Position numbers and translations under genes: made by a program. Positions 23,345 to 31,000 of a stretch of 42,417 bases of DNA are shown here, one piece after another; within the stretch, counting starts at the first letter, position 1, and each line of letters starts with the position of its first letter. The notes below the pieces were generated by a model that saw only the letters and a program-made list of their open reading frames with translations, made no database searches and was not told the origin of the DNA. The DNA lies in NCBI GenBank assembly GCA_964502145.1, contig CAZCVI010000067.1:1-42417 (forward strand). Reading direction: 5' to 3'. The DNA is from CAZCVI01 sp964502145 (GTDB lineage Bacteria > Acidobacteriota > Aminicenantia > UBA2199).

Positions 23345-24464
23345 GATGGCTATGTTTATGATAAGAATTCTTCTGGTGGCACTGTTACCTATTATATATG
23401 TCTATCTGCGCATACGAAAACTGTTGGCAGATACTCGATATAAGATGGGTTTTACTGTTTTATATATCATTCTGGTGCTGGTTTTTCCTTTAACGGAAGT
23501 ATTATCGCATGGTGGGATAACCTGGGGGAAGCCGCTGTTGCTCTTTGGGCTTTATGCGGTGCCTTTTTTGTTGTATCTGTTCCTCTTGCTGGTGCTTTTG
23601 GATATCGGGAGGGGGGTGACTGGGTGGCTGAAGTTGGTTTCACCCGCAGTTTGGCAACGACGGAAAGTCCGTCTGTTGACAGTATGTTTCCTGGTTCTCT
23701 TATCAATGGGGATCGTGGTGATGGGGAAGATAAATTTGGATTGGATGCGCACGAAAGAATTTAATATTGGCGTGTCTGGGTACTCTTCGCCGCTGAAACA
23801 GTTAAAAATTGTGCTGGCAGCAGATTTGCACCTGGAACGAATGACGGAAAAACATTTTCTGGCTAAATTCGTGGGGAAAGTGAATGAACTGAACCCGGAT
23901 ATTGTCTTGTTACCGGGCGATATTCTGGAAGGACACGATGGAGAAACAGAAGGAACTGATTTTGACGTGCAATTGCGACGAATTAATGCAAAATACGGGG
24001 TCTTTGCTGCACCAGGAAACCATGACGATTATGACGGGGATAATGCGGTGGCTTTTTTCGAAAAGGCGGGTATCAAAGTGCTGGCGGACCGGGCCATTAT
24101 TGTCAATAACTCTTTTTATTTGGTGGGTAGGAATGATTGGCGCTCGAAAACACGGAAACCACTGGACGAATTACTGCTCGAATTAAGCGCAGATTTACCA
24201 ATTATCATGATGGACCATCGACCGTTTAATTTGCAGGAAGTAGCGAAACGTAAAGTGGCGATCCAGGTTTCAGGACACACTCATAATGGTCAATTGTTTC
24301 CGGTTAATTTTATCGTGGCTGCGATTTACGAGTTGAGTTGGGGATATCGGAAGATACGGAACACGCATTTTTTTGTGACGAGCGGTGTGCAAATCTGGGG
24401 ACCACCGGTCAGGACTACGGGTCATTCGGAAATCGTGGTGATTAACGTGAATTTCACGAAGTAA
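23343..24464 (+). CDS. Membrane-anchored metallophosphoesterase (YkuE/YaeI-like)
   Basis: A 373-aa protein. The N-terminal about 145 residues contain several TM helices. A calcineurin-like phosphoesterase domain follows, with all metal motifs: AADLHLE, LLPGDILEG, APGNHDDYDG, MDHRPF and SGHTHNGQLFP. YkuE/YaeI-type members are membrane-associated and implicated in lipid or nucleotide phosphoester hydrolysis; the substrate here is unknown. If transcription starts where the promoter predicts, translation would begin at ATG 23352 (370 aa) rather than 23343. It stands alone, upstream of the propeller kinase on the same strand but with a separate promoter. Confidence 0.9.
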   Translation: MMAMFMIRILLVALLPIIYVYLRIRKLLADTRYKMGFTVLYIILVLVFPLTEVLSHGGITWGKPLLLFGLYAVPFLLYLFLLLVLLDIGRGVTGWLKLVSPAVWQRRKVRLLTVCFLVLLSMGIVVMGKINLDWMRTKEFNIGVSGYSSPLKQLKIVLAADLHLERMTEKHFLAKFVGKVNELNPDIVLLPGDILEGHDGETEGTDFDVQLRRINAKYGVFAAPGNHDDYDGDNAVAFFEKAGIKVLADRAIIVNNSFYLVGRNDWRSKTRKPLDELLLELSADLPIIMMDHRPFNLQEVAKRKVAIQVSGHTHNGQLFPVNFIVAAIYELSWGYRKIRNTHFFVTSGVQIWGPPVRTTGHSEIVVINVNFTK

Positions 24465-24527
24465 CAGAAGGAACAAGCCAATCTGGTTTCACCAAGGGTT
24501 AAAAAAAAGATGGAAATAGATTTTCTA

Positions 24528-24556
24528 TTGAAATATTTTGCTATTTCCGTTAAAAT
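24528..24556 (+). promoter_or_regulatory. Sigma70-type promoter upstream of the propeller sensor kinase
   Basis: TTGAAA (24528-24533), a 17-nt spacer and TAAAAT (24551-24556). An ATG lies 7 nt after the -10 box (24563). The surrounding bases resemble those of the ATPase operon promoter at 30972 (TTGAAATATnnnnCTATTTC...TTAAAAT shared). Confidence 0.7.
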
Positions 24557-24562
24557 TCTAGC

Positions 24563-24700
24563 ATGAAGAAATATTTTATGCCACTGCCATGTATATTAAA
24601 TATACTATATATATTATATAATAAATTAGCGATGATTTTTAAGGTATTTCGTGTGGATCGTTTTTTTAGTTGGCAACTTGGTATTTGCAGAGGGGTATAA
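24563..24700 (+). CDS. Possible 45-residue leaderless leader peptide
   Basis: An open frame starting 7 nt after the -10 box and ending 28 nt before the sensor kinase gene. It is hydrophobic and basic (MKKYFMPLPCILNILYILYN start). There is no homology that I recognise, and it may simply be untranslated leader. Confidence 0.25.
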   Translation: MKKYFMPLPCILNILYILYNKLAMIFKVFRVDRFFSWQLGICRGV

Positions 24701-24728
24701 ACGGTGAATTTCACGCGTGTGAAGGTTA

Positions 24729-27700
24729 ATGGGTAAGACAATGAAGTGTCTACTGGGTGTGATGACCTGGGCAGCCATGTGTTTCATGTTGGTGGCGCAG
24801 GAGAATTACACGCGCTTTGAACGAATTTATTCGAAAGAGGGGTTTACCCAGGGCGTAGTGACTTCTATTTGGCAAGACAGTCGTGGCTTCATGTGGTTTG
24901 GCACTCAGGGCGGCTTGTTTCGCTATAATGGTTATGAATTCACCGAGTTCAGCTATAATCCGAAAGATACTTCATCGCTATCAGTCAACCGGGTGTTGGT
25001 GATCTATGAAAACAGACAAGACGAGTTGTGGATTGGAACGGATGGAGGTGGTTTAAATCGGTTTAATCGGAAAACAGAGAATTTTACTCGTTATGTATAC
25101 CAGAATGATTTAGACCCGAATCCAGATCCCGGTGTGAGCAGTGTTAAAGCTATTTTAGAGGATGCTCACGGTATTCTCTGGGTGGGAACATACGGGGGAT
25201 TACTGCGGTATGAACGGGAAAAAAATAAATGGCACCGCTTTTCTCATCGCGTGGATGATCCGCTGAGTTTAAGCAACAACCAAGTGTCAACTCTGTGCGA
25301 AGACAAACAAGGTCAACTGTGGATCGGAACGCGTGGTGGTGGGGTGAATGTAATGGAACCGGGGCAAGAGACTTTTTTACGATATTCCTCGCTACCGGAT
25401 TCACGGGGCGGATTAAGCAATGATAATGTGAACAAAATTGTGGCGGATGATGCGGGGCAGTTATGGATTGGCACGGAATCTGGACTGGATCGTTTTGATT
25501 GTGTTCACCGGAAGTTTTTTAATTACCAGAATCAACCCGCCGTTTTGGATAGTTTGAGTGACAATTGGGTGCGAACGTTATATATTGATAAGGAAAAAGT
25601 GCTGTGGGTGGCCACCCGCAATGGTTTGAATCGGTTAAAGTCGTTGCCACAGGGAACATTTATTCATTATCGCAACCAGTTCGACAAACCCACTAGCTTG
25701 AGTCAAAACGATGTGTTTGCGATTTTTGAGGGGAATGAGGGTTCGATCTGGATCGGGACAAATGGCGGGGGAATTAATCGGTTGGATCGCCAAAAACAAC
25801 AATCAGGGCATTACCTGGGGAACCCGAATGATGGAAATAGCTTAAGTAGCAATGATATCTCTTCATTCCTGCAAGATTGGAACGGGGTATTGTGGGTGGG
25901 CACCAATGACCGGGGACTTCATCGCTATGATGCACGGGCAGGGAAGTTTATCCACTATAATTGGCGTAAAACCGACCCCACTAGTTTGAGCAGCGACGAA
26001 GTAGTGGCGATTCACCAGGATAAACAGGGTGATATGTGGGTAGGCACATGGGGTGGGGGAGTGAATCGCTTAAAACAGGGGTCGACAAAATTTGAACGGT
26101 TCATTCATAAAAAAAATAATAGCGAAAAAGATGCCTCTGGACCGGGTAGTAACGAGATTTTTTGCTTTGCTGAAGACTGGGACGGAAATTTATGGATCGG
26201 CACCTGGGGAGGCGGTTTAAATCGCTTGGATCGGGTAAAAAAGGTGTTTGTAACTTATAAAAATAACCCGACTATGCCCGGTAGTATCAGCAGTAATAGT
26301 GTGACTGTCATTTGCCCGGATGTGAAACAAAAGGCTGTGCTCTGGGTGGGAACCTATTATACGGGATTGGATCGTTTTGAGCGGGACACCGGGATTTTTG
26401 AGCATTATACTCATATCGCAGACAACACGGCGTGTTTGAGTCATAATTCAGTGCGTGCCATCTATAGTTCTCCTGGTCAGCCCGAGGTATTGTGGATTGG
26501 GACGGCTGGGGGTGGCTTGAATCGGTTTGATCATAGCATGAATAATTGGCGAGTTTATACCAAGGCCGATGGGTTATCTGACAATACTATTTTAGGAATA
26601 CTGGAGGATGGTAAAGGTTGGTTGTGGATGAGTACGAACAAAGGACTGACACGCTTTAATCCTAAAAATGGTCAGTCGATTCTGTATGATGTGAATACCG
26701 GGTTGCAGGGTAATGAGTTCAACCAGGGGGCGTTTTATAAAGGTCGTGATGGGCGGTTTTATTTTGGTGGATTAAATGGTTATAATGCCTTTTTCCCTGA
26801 AAAGATCAGTCGCAATCCCTTCTTGCCGCCCGTGGTGATCACCTCATTCAAGATTTTTAACAGTGCCGCGCCCCTGAGTCAATCGATTGTAGAGACAAAA
26901 GAGATACATTTGAGTTACCGCGACTCTGTTTTTTCGTTTGAATTTGCCGCGTTGAATTATATTGGCACGGAAAAAAACAAGTATGCGTATAAGATCAAGG
27001 ACGGTGAGGACCAATGGATTCAATTGAACAACAAGCGGGAGATCACCTTTTCCAGTTTATCACCCGGAACGTATAATTTCCAGGTAAAGGGTTCCAATAA
27101 TGATGGCGTGTGGAATGATACCGGCGCATCTATCAAACTTTTTATTCATCCCCCTTTTTGGCAGACCTGGTGGTTCCGTTTCGCTGTAATACTCGGTATA
27201 CTGGCAGGAATTTTTGTGCTGTATAGCTGGCGCGTCCGCAAATATAAACGGTTACAGAACAAATTGGAAATGGAAGTGACGCGGCGAACGTGTCAGATTG
27301 TTGAACAGAGCAAAATCATCGAGGATAAACACAAACAATTGGAACTGGCGCACCAGGAATTAAAAAAATCGGAAGAGAATCTGCTTGAATTGAATGCGAC
27401 CAAGGATAAGTTTTTTTCCATTATTTCGCATGACTTGAGGAATCACATGACTGCCATCATTGGGCCGACGAGTTTGTTAGCCAACTCGTATGAGAAGCTA
27501 CCAGAAACGGTAAAAACCAAGTACACGAAGATGATGGAAAAATCGGTGAACCAGTTATACGAGTTATTAGAGAATCTGTTGCAGTGGGCGAGAAGTCAGA
27601 CTGGTGGTTTGAATTGCAAACCGCGGGAGATTTATGTCGACGATATTATTTACAAGACAGTAGCGATTCATAATCTGAATGCGAAAAAGAAAAGTATTCA

Positions 27701-28097
27701 AGTATTGGCAGATTTACCGGACAATGTGACCGCTTATGCCGATAGAGATATGGTTACGTTTATATTTCGCAATCTTGTTTCCAATGCCGTTAAGTTTACC
27801 GAGCCAGGAGGGGTTGTCCGGTTGACAGCCGTGGTGAATGGGGATTCTATCGAGGCGTCTGTGATAGATAACGGTGTAGGAGTCAGTGAAAAAAATGCCA
27901 AAGTCTTGTTTAAAGTCGGTATGATTCGTTCGACGCCCGGTACATCGCATGAAAAAGGCAATGGGTTGGGTTTGATTCTGTGCAAAGAGTTTGTGGAGAA
28001 GAATGGGGGACGTATTTGGTATGAAAAACCGCATGGTGGAGATGGCAAAGGGAGTATTTTTCGATTTACATTACCTAAATATAAAAGTAAGCGGTAG
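24729..28097 (+). CDS. Beta-propeller (Reg_prop/Y_Y_Y) sensor histidine kinase
   Basis: A 1122-aa membrane sensor of the hybrid-two-component-like type. A signal sequence covers about 1-22. Around fourteen Reg_prop repeats (pattern LSxNxVxxIxxDxxGxLWIGTxGGGLNRFD) form two periplasmic propellers to about residue 700. A Y_Y_Y domain follows (NKYAYKIKDGEDQWIQL, SSLSPGTYNFQVKGSNNDG), then a TM helix near 815-835, a coiled coil, HisKA (FFSIISHDLRNHMTAI) and HATPase (FRNLVSNAVKFTEPGG, VIDNGVGVS, KGNGLGLILCKEF). Family members sense glycans or other extracellular compounds. The fused receiver and AraC output of classical HTCS proteins are missing, and no regulator gene is adjacent, so a partner must be elsewhere. 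A weak GAAGGT precedes ATG 24729; ATG 24741 is possible. Confidence 0.92.
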   Translation: MGKTMKCLLGVMTWAAMCFMLVAQENYTRFERIYSKEGFTQGVVTSIWQDSRGFMWFGTQGGLFRYNGYEFTEFSYNPKDTSSLSVNRVLVIYENRQDELWIGTDGGGLNRFNRKTENFTRYVYQNDLDPNPDPGVSSVKAILEDAHGILWVGTYGGLLRYEREKNKWHRFSHRVDDPLSLSNNQVSTLCEDKQGQLWIGTRGGGVNVMEPGQETFLRYSSLPDSRGGLSNDNVNKIVADDAGQLWIGTESGLDRFDCVHRKFFNYQNQPAVLDSLSDNWVRTLYIDKEKVLWVATRNGLNRLKSLPQGTFIHYRNQFDKPTSLSQNDVFAIFEGNEGSIWIGTNGGGINRLDRQKQQSGHYLGNPNDGNSLSSNDISSFLQDWNGVLWVGTNDRGLHRYDARAGKFIHYNWRKTDPTSLSSDEVVAIHQDKQGDMWVGTWGGGVNRLKQGSTKFERFIHKKNNSEKDASGPGSNEIFCFAEDWDGNLWIGTWGGGLNRLDRVKKVFVTYKNNPTMPGSISSNSVTVICPDVKQKAVLWVGTYYTGLDRFERDTGIFEHYTHIADNTACLSHNSVRAIYSSPGQPEVLWIGTAGGGLNRFDHSMNNWRVYTKADGLSDNTILGILEDGKGWLWMSTNKGLTRFNPKNGQSILYDVNTGLQGNEFNQGAFYKGRDGRFYFGGLNGYNAFFPEKISRNPFLPPVVITSFKIFNSAAPLSQSIVETKEIHLSYRDSVFSFEFAALNYIGTEKNKYAYKIKDGEDQWIQLNNKREITFSSLSPGTYNFQVKGSNNDGVWNDTGASIKLFIHPPFWQTWWFRFAVILGILAGIFVLYSWRVRKYKRLQNKLEMEVTRRTCQIVEQSKIIEDKHKQLELAHQELKKSEENLLELNATKDKFFSIISHDLRNHMTAIIGPTSLLANSYEKLPETVKTKYTKMMEKSVNQLYELLENLLQWARSQTGGLNCKPREIYVDDIIYKTVAIHNLNAKKKSIQVLADLPDNVTAYADRDMVTFIFRNLVSNAVKFTEPGGVVRLTAVVNGDSIEASVIDNGVGVSEKNAKVLFKVGMIRSTPGTSHEKGNGLGLILCKEFVEKNGGRIWYEKPHGGDGKGSIFRFTLPKYKSKR

Positions 28098-28203
28098 GAA
28101 TTATGGGAATAATGGGAATTGTGGGAGTGATGGGAGGTCTGGGAGTAATGGGAAGTATGGGAATTATGGGAATATGGGGAATTGTGGGAGTGATGGGAGT
28201 TAA
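28097..28203 (+). repeat. Long nonanucleotide repeat array after the sensor kinase
   Basis: About twelve 9-nt units beginning at the stop codon of the kinase gene: GGGAATAAT, GGGAATTGT, GGGAGTGAT, GGGAGGTCT, GGGAGTAAT, GGGAAGTAT, GGGAATTAT and others. It is the longest array of this family in the window. Confidence 0.9.
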
Positions 28204-28223
28204 ATTGAAGAATTTTTTGTCAG

Positions 28224-28718
28224 TTACAGCTTACTTTGCCTTTCATTCATGGTGAAAATCCTTTTTTCCAATGTACGATGTCTCATTTTCGTGGTAAAGT
28301 GAGCCAATGTGTGGCTGCAATGTGTAAATGTAGAGGTGCATTCATTAAATGTTGTGGTACAATGATTAAATGCCGTGGTGCATTCATTAAATGTTATGGT
28401 GCAATGATAAAATGTAGAGGTGCATTCTTTAAATGTAGTGGTGCAATGATTAAATGCAGTGGTACATTCTTTAAATGTAGGGGTGCATTCTTTAAATGCC
28501 ATAGTAATACGTGTCATTGCACTAGTGAAATGTGTATTATCCATAGTGAAACGTGTCTTATCCATAGTAATACGTGTCTTATCCATAGTGAAACGTGTCT
28601 TGTCCATAGTAATACGTGTCTTATCCATAGTGAAACGAGTCATTGCACTAGTGAAACGAGTTGTTTCCATCCTCAAGTGCTTCGTTTCATTTCTTAAGTC
28701 TTTAATTGCCGCCATCAT
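28224..28718 (-). CDS. Hypothetical heptapeptide-repeat protein encoded by the 21-bp repeats
   Basis: A 164-aa frame. The N terminus (MMAAIKDLRNETKHLRMETT) looks like an ordinary charged helix. It is followed by about seven MDKTRFT/MDKTRIT heptads, then about nine FNECTTA/FKECTTT/FNHCTTT heptads with one Cys each, and a basic tail. I prefer this strand because its ends outside the repeats look protein-like, but frames of similar length exist on the + strand (28236-28697, 28459-28890) and there is no ribosome site. It may be non-coding repeat DNA. If real, the product would be a regular Thr/Cys-rich fibre-like or coiled protein. Its upstream bases belong to the duplicated 0.7-kb segment. Confidence 0.35.
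   Translation of the reverse strand: MMAAIKDLRNETKHLRMETTRFTSAMTRFTMDKTRITMDKTRFTMDKTRITMDKTRFTMDNTHFTSAMTRITMAFKECTPTFKECTTAFNHCTTTFKECTSTFYHCTITFNECTTAFNHCTTTFNECTSTFTHCSHTLAHFTTKMRHRTLEKRIFTMNERQSKL
28320..28660. repeat. Tandem 21-bp repeats of two alternating types
   Basis: About eight units of the form AAATGTAGAGGTGCATTCATT are followed by about seven of the form CATAGTGAAACGTGTCTTATC, with few changes between copies. Because the unit is 21 bp, several frames stay open on both strands and each encodes a seven-residue repeat. Confidence 0.9.
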
Positions 28719-28845
28719 AGAAAAAGAAAAAAAAGGAAACCACAGATTACACAGATTAAAAGGATTGACACAGATTAAAAAAGACTATTGGCCTACTAAT
28801 TTTTTGAATGGAAGAACAATTCCCTGTCCTATCCCCCCCAAAGTT

Positions 28846-28880
28846 GGGAATCGGACGTCCCTTAAGAACGTCCGGTTCCC
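28846..28880 (-). other. Conserved hairpin downstream of RiPP precursor A
   Basis: GGGAATCGGACGT and ACGTCCGGTTCCC form a 13-bp stem with a 9-nt loop. Copy B has the same structure at 36783-36817 with changed loop bases. There is no T tract, so it may be a 3'-end stabiliser or part of a repeat element rather than a classic terminator. Confidence 0.55.
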
Positions 28881-28938
28881 GAAAGCGTGATGATTGAGTT
28901 ATACGATCACCATTGCTTTCTTCTGATGTGCCGCATTA

Positions 28939-29151
28939 TCACTGGCATTCTGGTAACTCGGAGCAAAGCCCGGTTACGCAATTCCATACAGCTCTGGAAC
29001 TTCCACCACCGGTGCAACCGAAAGTGCAGTCGTCTCCAGTCCAACAACAAAATGATATTGCTCCACCTCTTACCTCATTCAATTCCTTCTTGCTAAGATC
29101 AGCGACCGTCGTTTTGGACAGGGCTAATTTTTTCCCTAATGTTTTCTTCAT
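28939..29151 (-). CDS. RiPP (class I lanthipeptide-like) precursor A
   Basis: A 70-aa peptide. The 30-residue leader has the KKLALSKTTV motif and ends in ELNEVRGG, as in GG-leader precursors of Bacteroidota and Acidobacteriota. The 40-residue core holds 7 Cys and 8 Ser/Thr (SFCCWTGDDCTFGCTGGGSS at its start), the raw material for thioether rings or disulfides. Leader cleavage after GG is expected from a C39-type peptidase/transporter. No LanB, LanC, cyclase or transporter gene is in the window, so modification enzymes would act in trans or are lost. AGGAG lies about 8 nt before ATG. It is related to precursor B at 36925 through the leader only. Confidence 0.75.
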   Translation of the reverse strand: MKKTLGKKLALSKTTVADLSKKELNEVRGGAISFCCWTGDDCTFGCTGGGSSRAVWNCVTGLCSELPECQ

Positions 29152-29369
29152 GATTGTTTCTCCTGTTTTAGTTGGTTTTTTTCCCTTTAAGCATTTATTT
29201 TACCTTTAGATAGACGTTGCATTGAACCGCAAAGTCTAAGGTTTGCATATGAGATTGCTGTTATTTTTATTTTGAGAAGTTTAAGCGATACCCCATGAAA
29301 GATTATAATGAGCCTATTGTACATGTTACCTACCAAATTTGCAGCACTTTTTATTTCTGCCATAGGCGT

Positions 29370-29398
29370 ATATTACTATAGTCATTTAAATCTGTCAA
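29370..29398 (-). promoter_or_regulatory. Sigma70-type promoter of RiPP precursor A
   Basis: Minus-strand TTGACA (29398-29393), a 17-nt spacer and TAATAT (29375-29370). It is conserved in copy B with identical -35 and -10 hexamers. The predicted leader is about 210 nt long and shares many blocks with copy B, including a CTTAGACTTTGCG-type block. Confidence 0.75.
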
Positions 29399-29546
29399 GA
29401 CAAAAAAAAAGATTATTTTGGTCCAAGACAAAATCCAAAAAATATGCGTTGACATAATAACCGTGGAGTTTCGTTTTCCCCCACTCATTGGATATATTAT
29501 TCCAAGAAAGCTTCCTGGATTCACCATCAGATTTTTGAAAAAACAT

Positions 29547-29639
29547 GGACGACATGGACAGAGTGGACGATATGGACGATGTGGAGCAAAAACAAAAGCA
29601 ATTTTTTGTCCATATCGTCCACTCTGTCCATATCGTCCA
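29547..29639. repeat. Second nonanucleotide family (GGACGATAT) folded as a long hairpin
   Basis: Arm 1 (29547-29585): GGACGACAT, GGACAGAGT, GGACGATAT, GGACGATGT. Arm 2 (29608-29639) is the reverse complement of GGACGATAT, GGACAGAGT, GGACGATAT, GGAC. The arms can pair over about 31 bp with one mismatch around a loop of about 30 nt. Period and layout match the GGGAATTAT hairpin at 19281, but the unit sequence differs. Confidence 0.85.
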
Positions 29640-29846
29640 CAACGATTTCAGAAATTTGGCAGTGAATCCAAAGTTTCCCGTGGTATTGATTTCCAGTGCC
29701 AGCCAGAATCTTTCCCTGGGATGGATCTCGCATTTGGTATAAAGTATGGAACCAGTACTTCTTGCCAAGTGGCGGCAATGTTTCGGAAACATTTAAGACC
29801 ATCTATCCTTGTCGCATTAATAAGCGGCGAAAACATGAACTTGGAT

Positions 29847-29883
29847 ACGATTTCCAGGCAAGTTTCTTGGAAATAATAAAATC
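29847..29883 (+). repeat. Direct repeat left of the Rpn cassette
   Basis: The sequence starts ACGATTTCCAGGCAAGTTTC and continues TTGGAAATAATAAAATC. It matches 30804-30836 in the same orientation and is the right inverted end of the element at 29490. Confidence 0.7.
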
Positions 29884-29895
29884 CCTTGCCACCTG

Positions 29896-29924
29896 TTGAA
29901 ATCTTCCCTAAACCATATTATAAT
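29896..29924 (+). promoter_or_regulatory. Sigma70-type promoter of the second Rpn-like gene
   Basis: TTGAAA (29896-29901), a 17-nt spacer and a perfect TATAAT (29919-29924). It gives a short leader carrying AAAGGAG (29935-29941) before the ATG at 29947. Confidence 0.8.
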
Positions 29925-29946
29925 AAGGATATGAAAAGGAGCGTGT

Positions 29947-30798
29947 ATGAACTTTGCTGACCCTAAGAACGATGTGGCCTTTAAGAAAATTTTCGGCGAC
30001 GAAAACAAGAAAGAAATTCTGATCAGTTTTTTGAATAATATCCTTGATTTTGTTGGCACCGATAAAGAGATCGTGGATATCTCTATTGTGGACCCTTATC
30101 AAGCTCCAAAACTAGCCGATCTCAAGAACACGTTTCTGGACATCAAAGCATTGGACAAACGCGGTATCCATTATATCGTCGAAATGCAGGTCATCCATGC
30201 CGAAGCCTTTGAGAAAAAAGTGCTTTATTATGTGAGCAAAGCCTATGTCCATCAACTTGAAAGGGGAGAGGATTACCCAGCTCTAAACCAAGTGATCTTT
30301 TTAGGATTCCTTAATTTTAAACTTTTCAAAGAGAATAAAAATTATGCTACCCGCCATCTCATTCTGGATGAAGAGACCAATGAGCACCTATTTAAAGATT
30401 TTGATTTGAATTTCATTGAACTGCCCAAGTTTAAAAAGAGCCTTGAAGAGTTAGCCAATGTCAAAGACAAATGGATATATTTTGTAAAAAATGCGGGCAG
30501 CATGAGTCTCATTCCTAGCGAGATGAAAGAACCCAAAGAGCTACGTGACGCATTCGAAATCGCCAACCAGCATACGTGGACCCAACAAGAATTGGATATC
30601 TATGAAGCCAAAGGTGTATTCATCACCACGGAAAAACAAGTCAGACTGCAAGCTCATAAAGAAGGGGAACAAGATGGGCTGATAAAAGGAGCGCAAAACA
30701 AGGCGCTGGAGATTGCTAAAGCCATGTTGGCGGAAGGTTTACCTATTGAAATCATCATCAAAACCACCGGCCTGTCAAAAGAGAAAATCCAAGGCTAA
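29947..30798 (+). CDS. Rpn/PDDEXK_2-family nuclease or transposase-like protein
   Basis: A 283-aa protein of the PDDEXK_2/Rpn family. It has the family N terminus (DPKNDVAFKKIFGDE), the catalytic pair in FLDIKALDKRG and HYIVEMQVIH (D...E-x-Q), the KAYVHQLERGEDY block and the usual C-terminal helical repeat (AKAMLAEGLPIEIIIKTTGL). Members are host-encoded recombination-promoting nucleases that spread widely. It has its own strong promoter and a good ribosome site. The unit is bounded by imperfect direct repeats at 29847-29883 and 30804-30836, suggesting a transposable or recombined cassette. It is only distantly similar to the gene at 2533. Confidence 0.88.
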   Translation: MNFADPKNDVAFKKIFGDENKKEILISFLNNILDFVGTDKEIVDISIVDPYQAPKLADLKNTFLDIKALDKRGIHYIVEMQVIHAEAFEKKVLYYVSKAYVHQLERGEDYPALNQVIFLGFLNFKLFKENKNYATRHLILDEETNEHLFKDFDLNFIELPKFKKSLEELANVKDKWIYFVKNAGSMSLIPSEMKEPKELRDAFEIANQHTWTQQELDIYEAKGVFITTEKQVRLQAHKEGEQDGLIKGAQNKALEIAKAMLAEGLPIEIIIKTTGLSKEKIQG

Positions 30799-30803
30799 TT
30801 CCC

Positions 30804-30836
30804 ACGATTTCTGGCAAATTTCTTGGAAAAGAAATC
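30804..30836 (+). repeat. Direct repeat right of the Rpn cassette
   Basis: ACGATTTCTGGCAAATTTCT followed by TGGAAAAGAAATC, starting 6 nt after the Rpn stop codon. Within it AAATTTCTT and AAGAAATCT can form an 8-9 bp hairpin, so it may double as a weak terminator. Confidence 0.65.
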
Positions 30837-30971
30837 TTGGTAATCAGTCTAATCTGAGTAATCTGTGGTTTATTTTTTTTTGCAGTCTTTTTCGTTATGA
30901 TGCCGCTTCTACTTTCCTTACTCACCCAATGCAACTATGCACCCAATCGTGCTGAAAAAAAAGAATAGCTC

Positions 30972-31000
30972 TTGAAATATCTGCCTATTTCGTTTAAAAT
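30972..31000 (+). promoter_or_regulatory. Sigma70-type promoter of the ATPase-HNH-Roco operon
   Basis: TTGAAA (30972-30977), a 17-nt spacer and TAAAAT (30995-31000). An ATG 7 nt later (31007) opens a 16-codon frame ending at 31057, in the same frame as and just before the ATPase gene, possibly a leader peptide. TGAGGT (31055-31060) serves the ATG at 31067. Confidence 0.7.

Larger units (their letters stand above)
28703..29400. repeat. Copy A of a roughly 0.7-kb direct duplication containing a RiPP precursor
   Basis: It shares with 36624-37380, in the same order and orientation: an A-rich start, a CCACAGATTACACAGATT block running to GACTATTGGCC, a GGGAA..CGGACGT hairpin, a minus-strand RiPP precursor gene, and about 240 nt of conserved upstream sequence including the promoter. 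The two copies differ most in the precursor core and around the gene end. Confidence 0.8.
29490..29883. mobile_element. MITE-like element bounded by ~30-bp inverted repeats
   Basis: The left end (29490-29520, GGATATATTATTCCAAGAAA...) and right end (29849-29883, reverse complement GGATTTTATTATTTCCAAGA...) match as imperfect terminal inverted repeats of about 30 bp. The 394-bp inside holds the GGACGATAT hairpin and no convincing gene. No target-site duplication is obvious. A third copy of the right-end sequence lies at 30804-30836. Calling it mobile is inference. Confidence 0.45.

Noticed and set aside
28236..28890. Plus-strand frames of 143-153 codons through the 21-bp repeats
   Set aside because: A 21-bp period keeps several frames open on both strands; their ends outside the repeats look less protein-like than the minus-strand frame.
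29382..29899. Several frames of 60-150 codons on both strands around the GGACGATAT hairpin
   Set aside because: They are created by 9-nt units that avoid stop codons; none has a ribosome site or recognisable domain.
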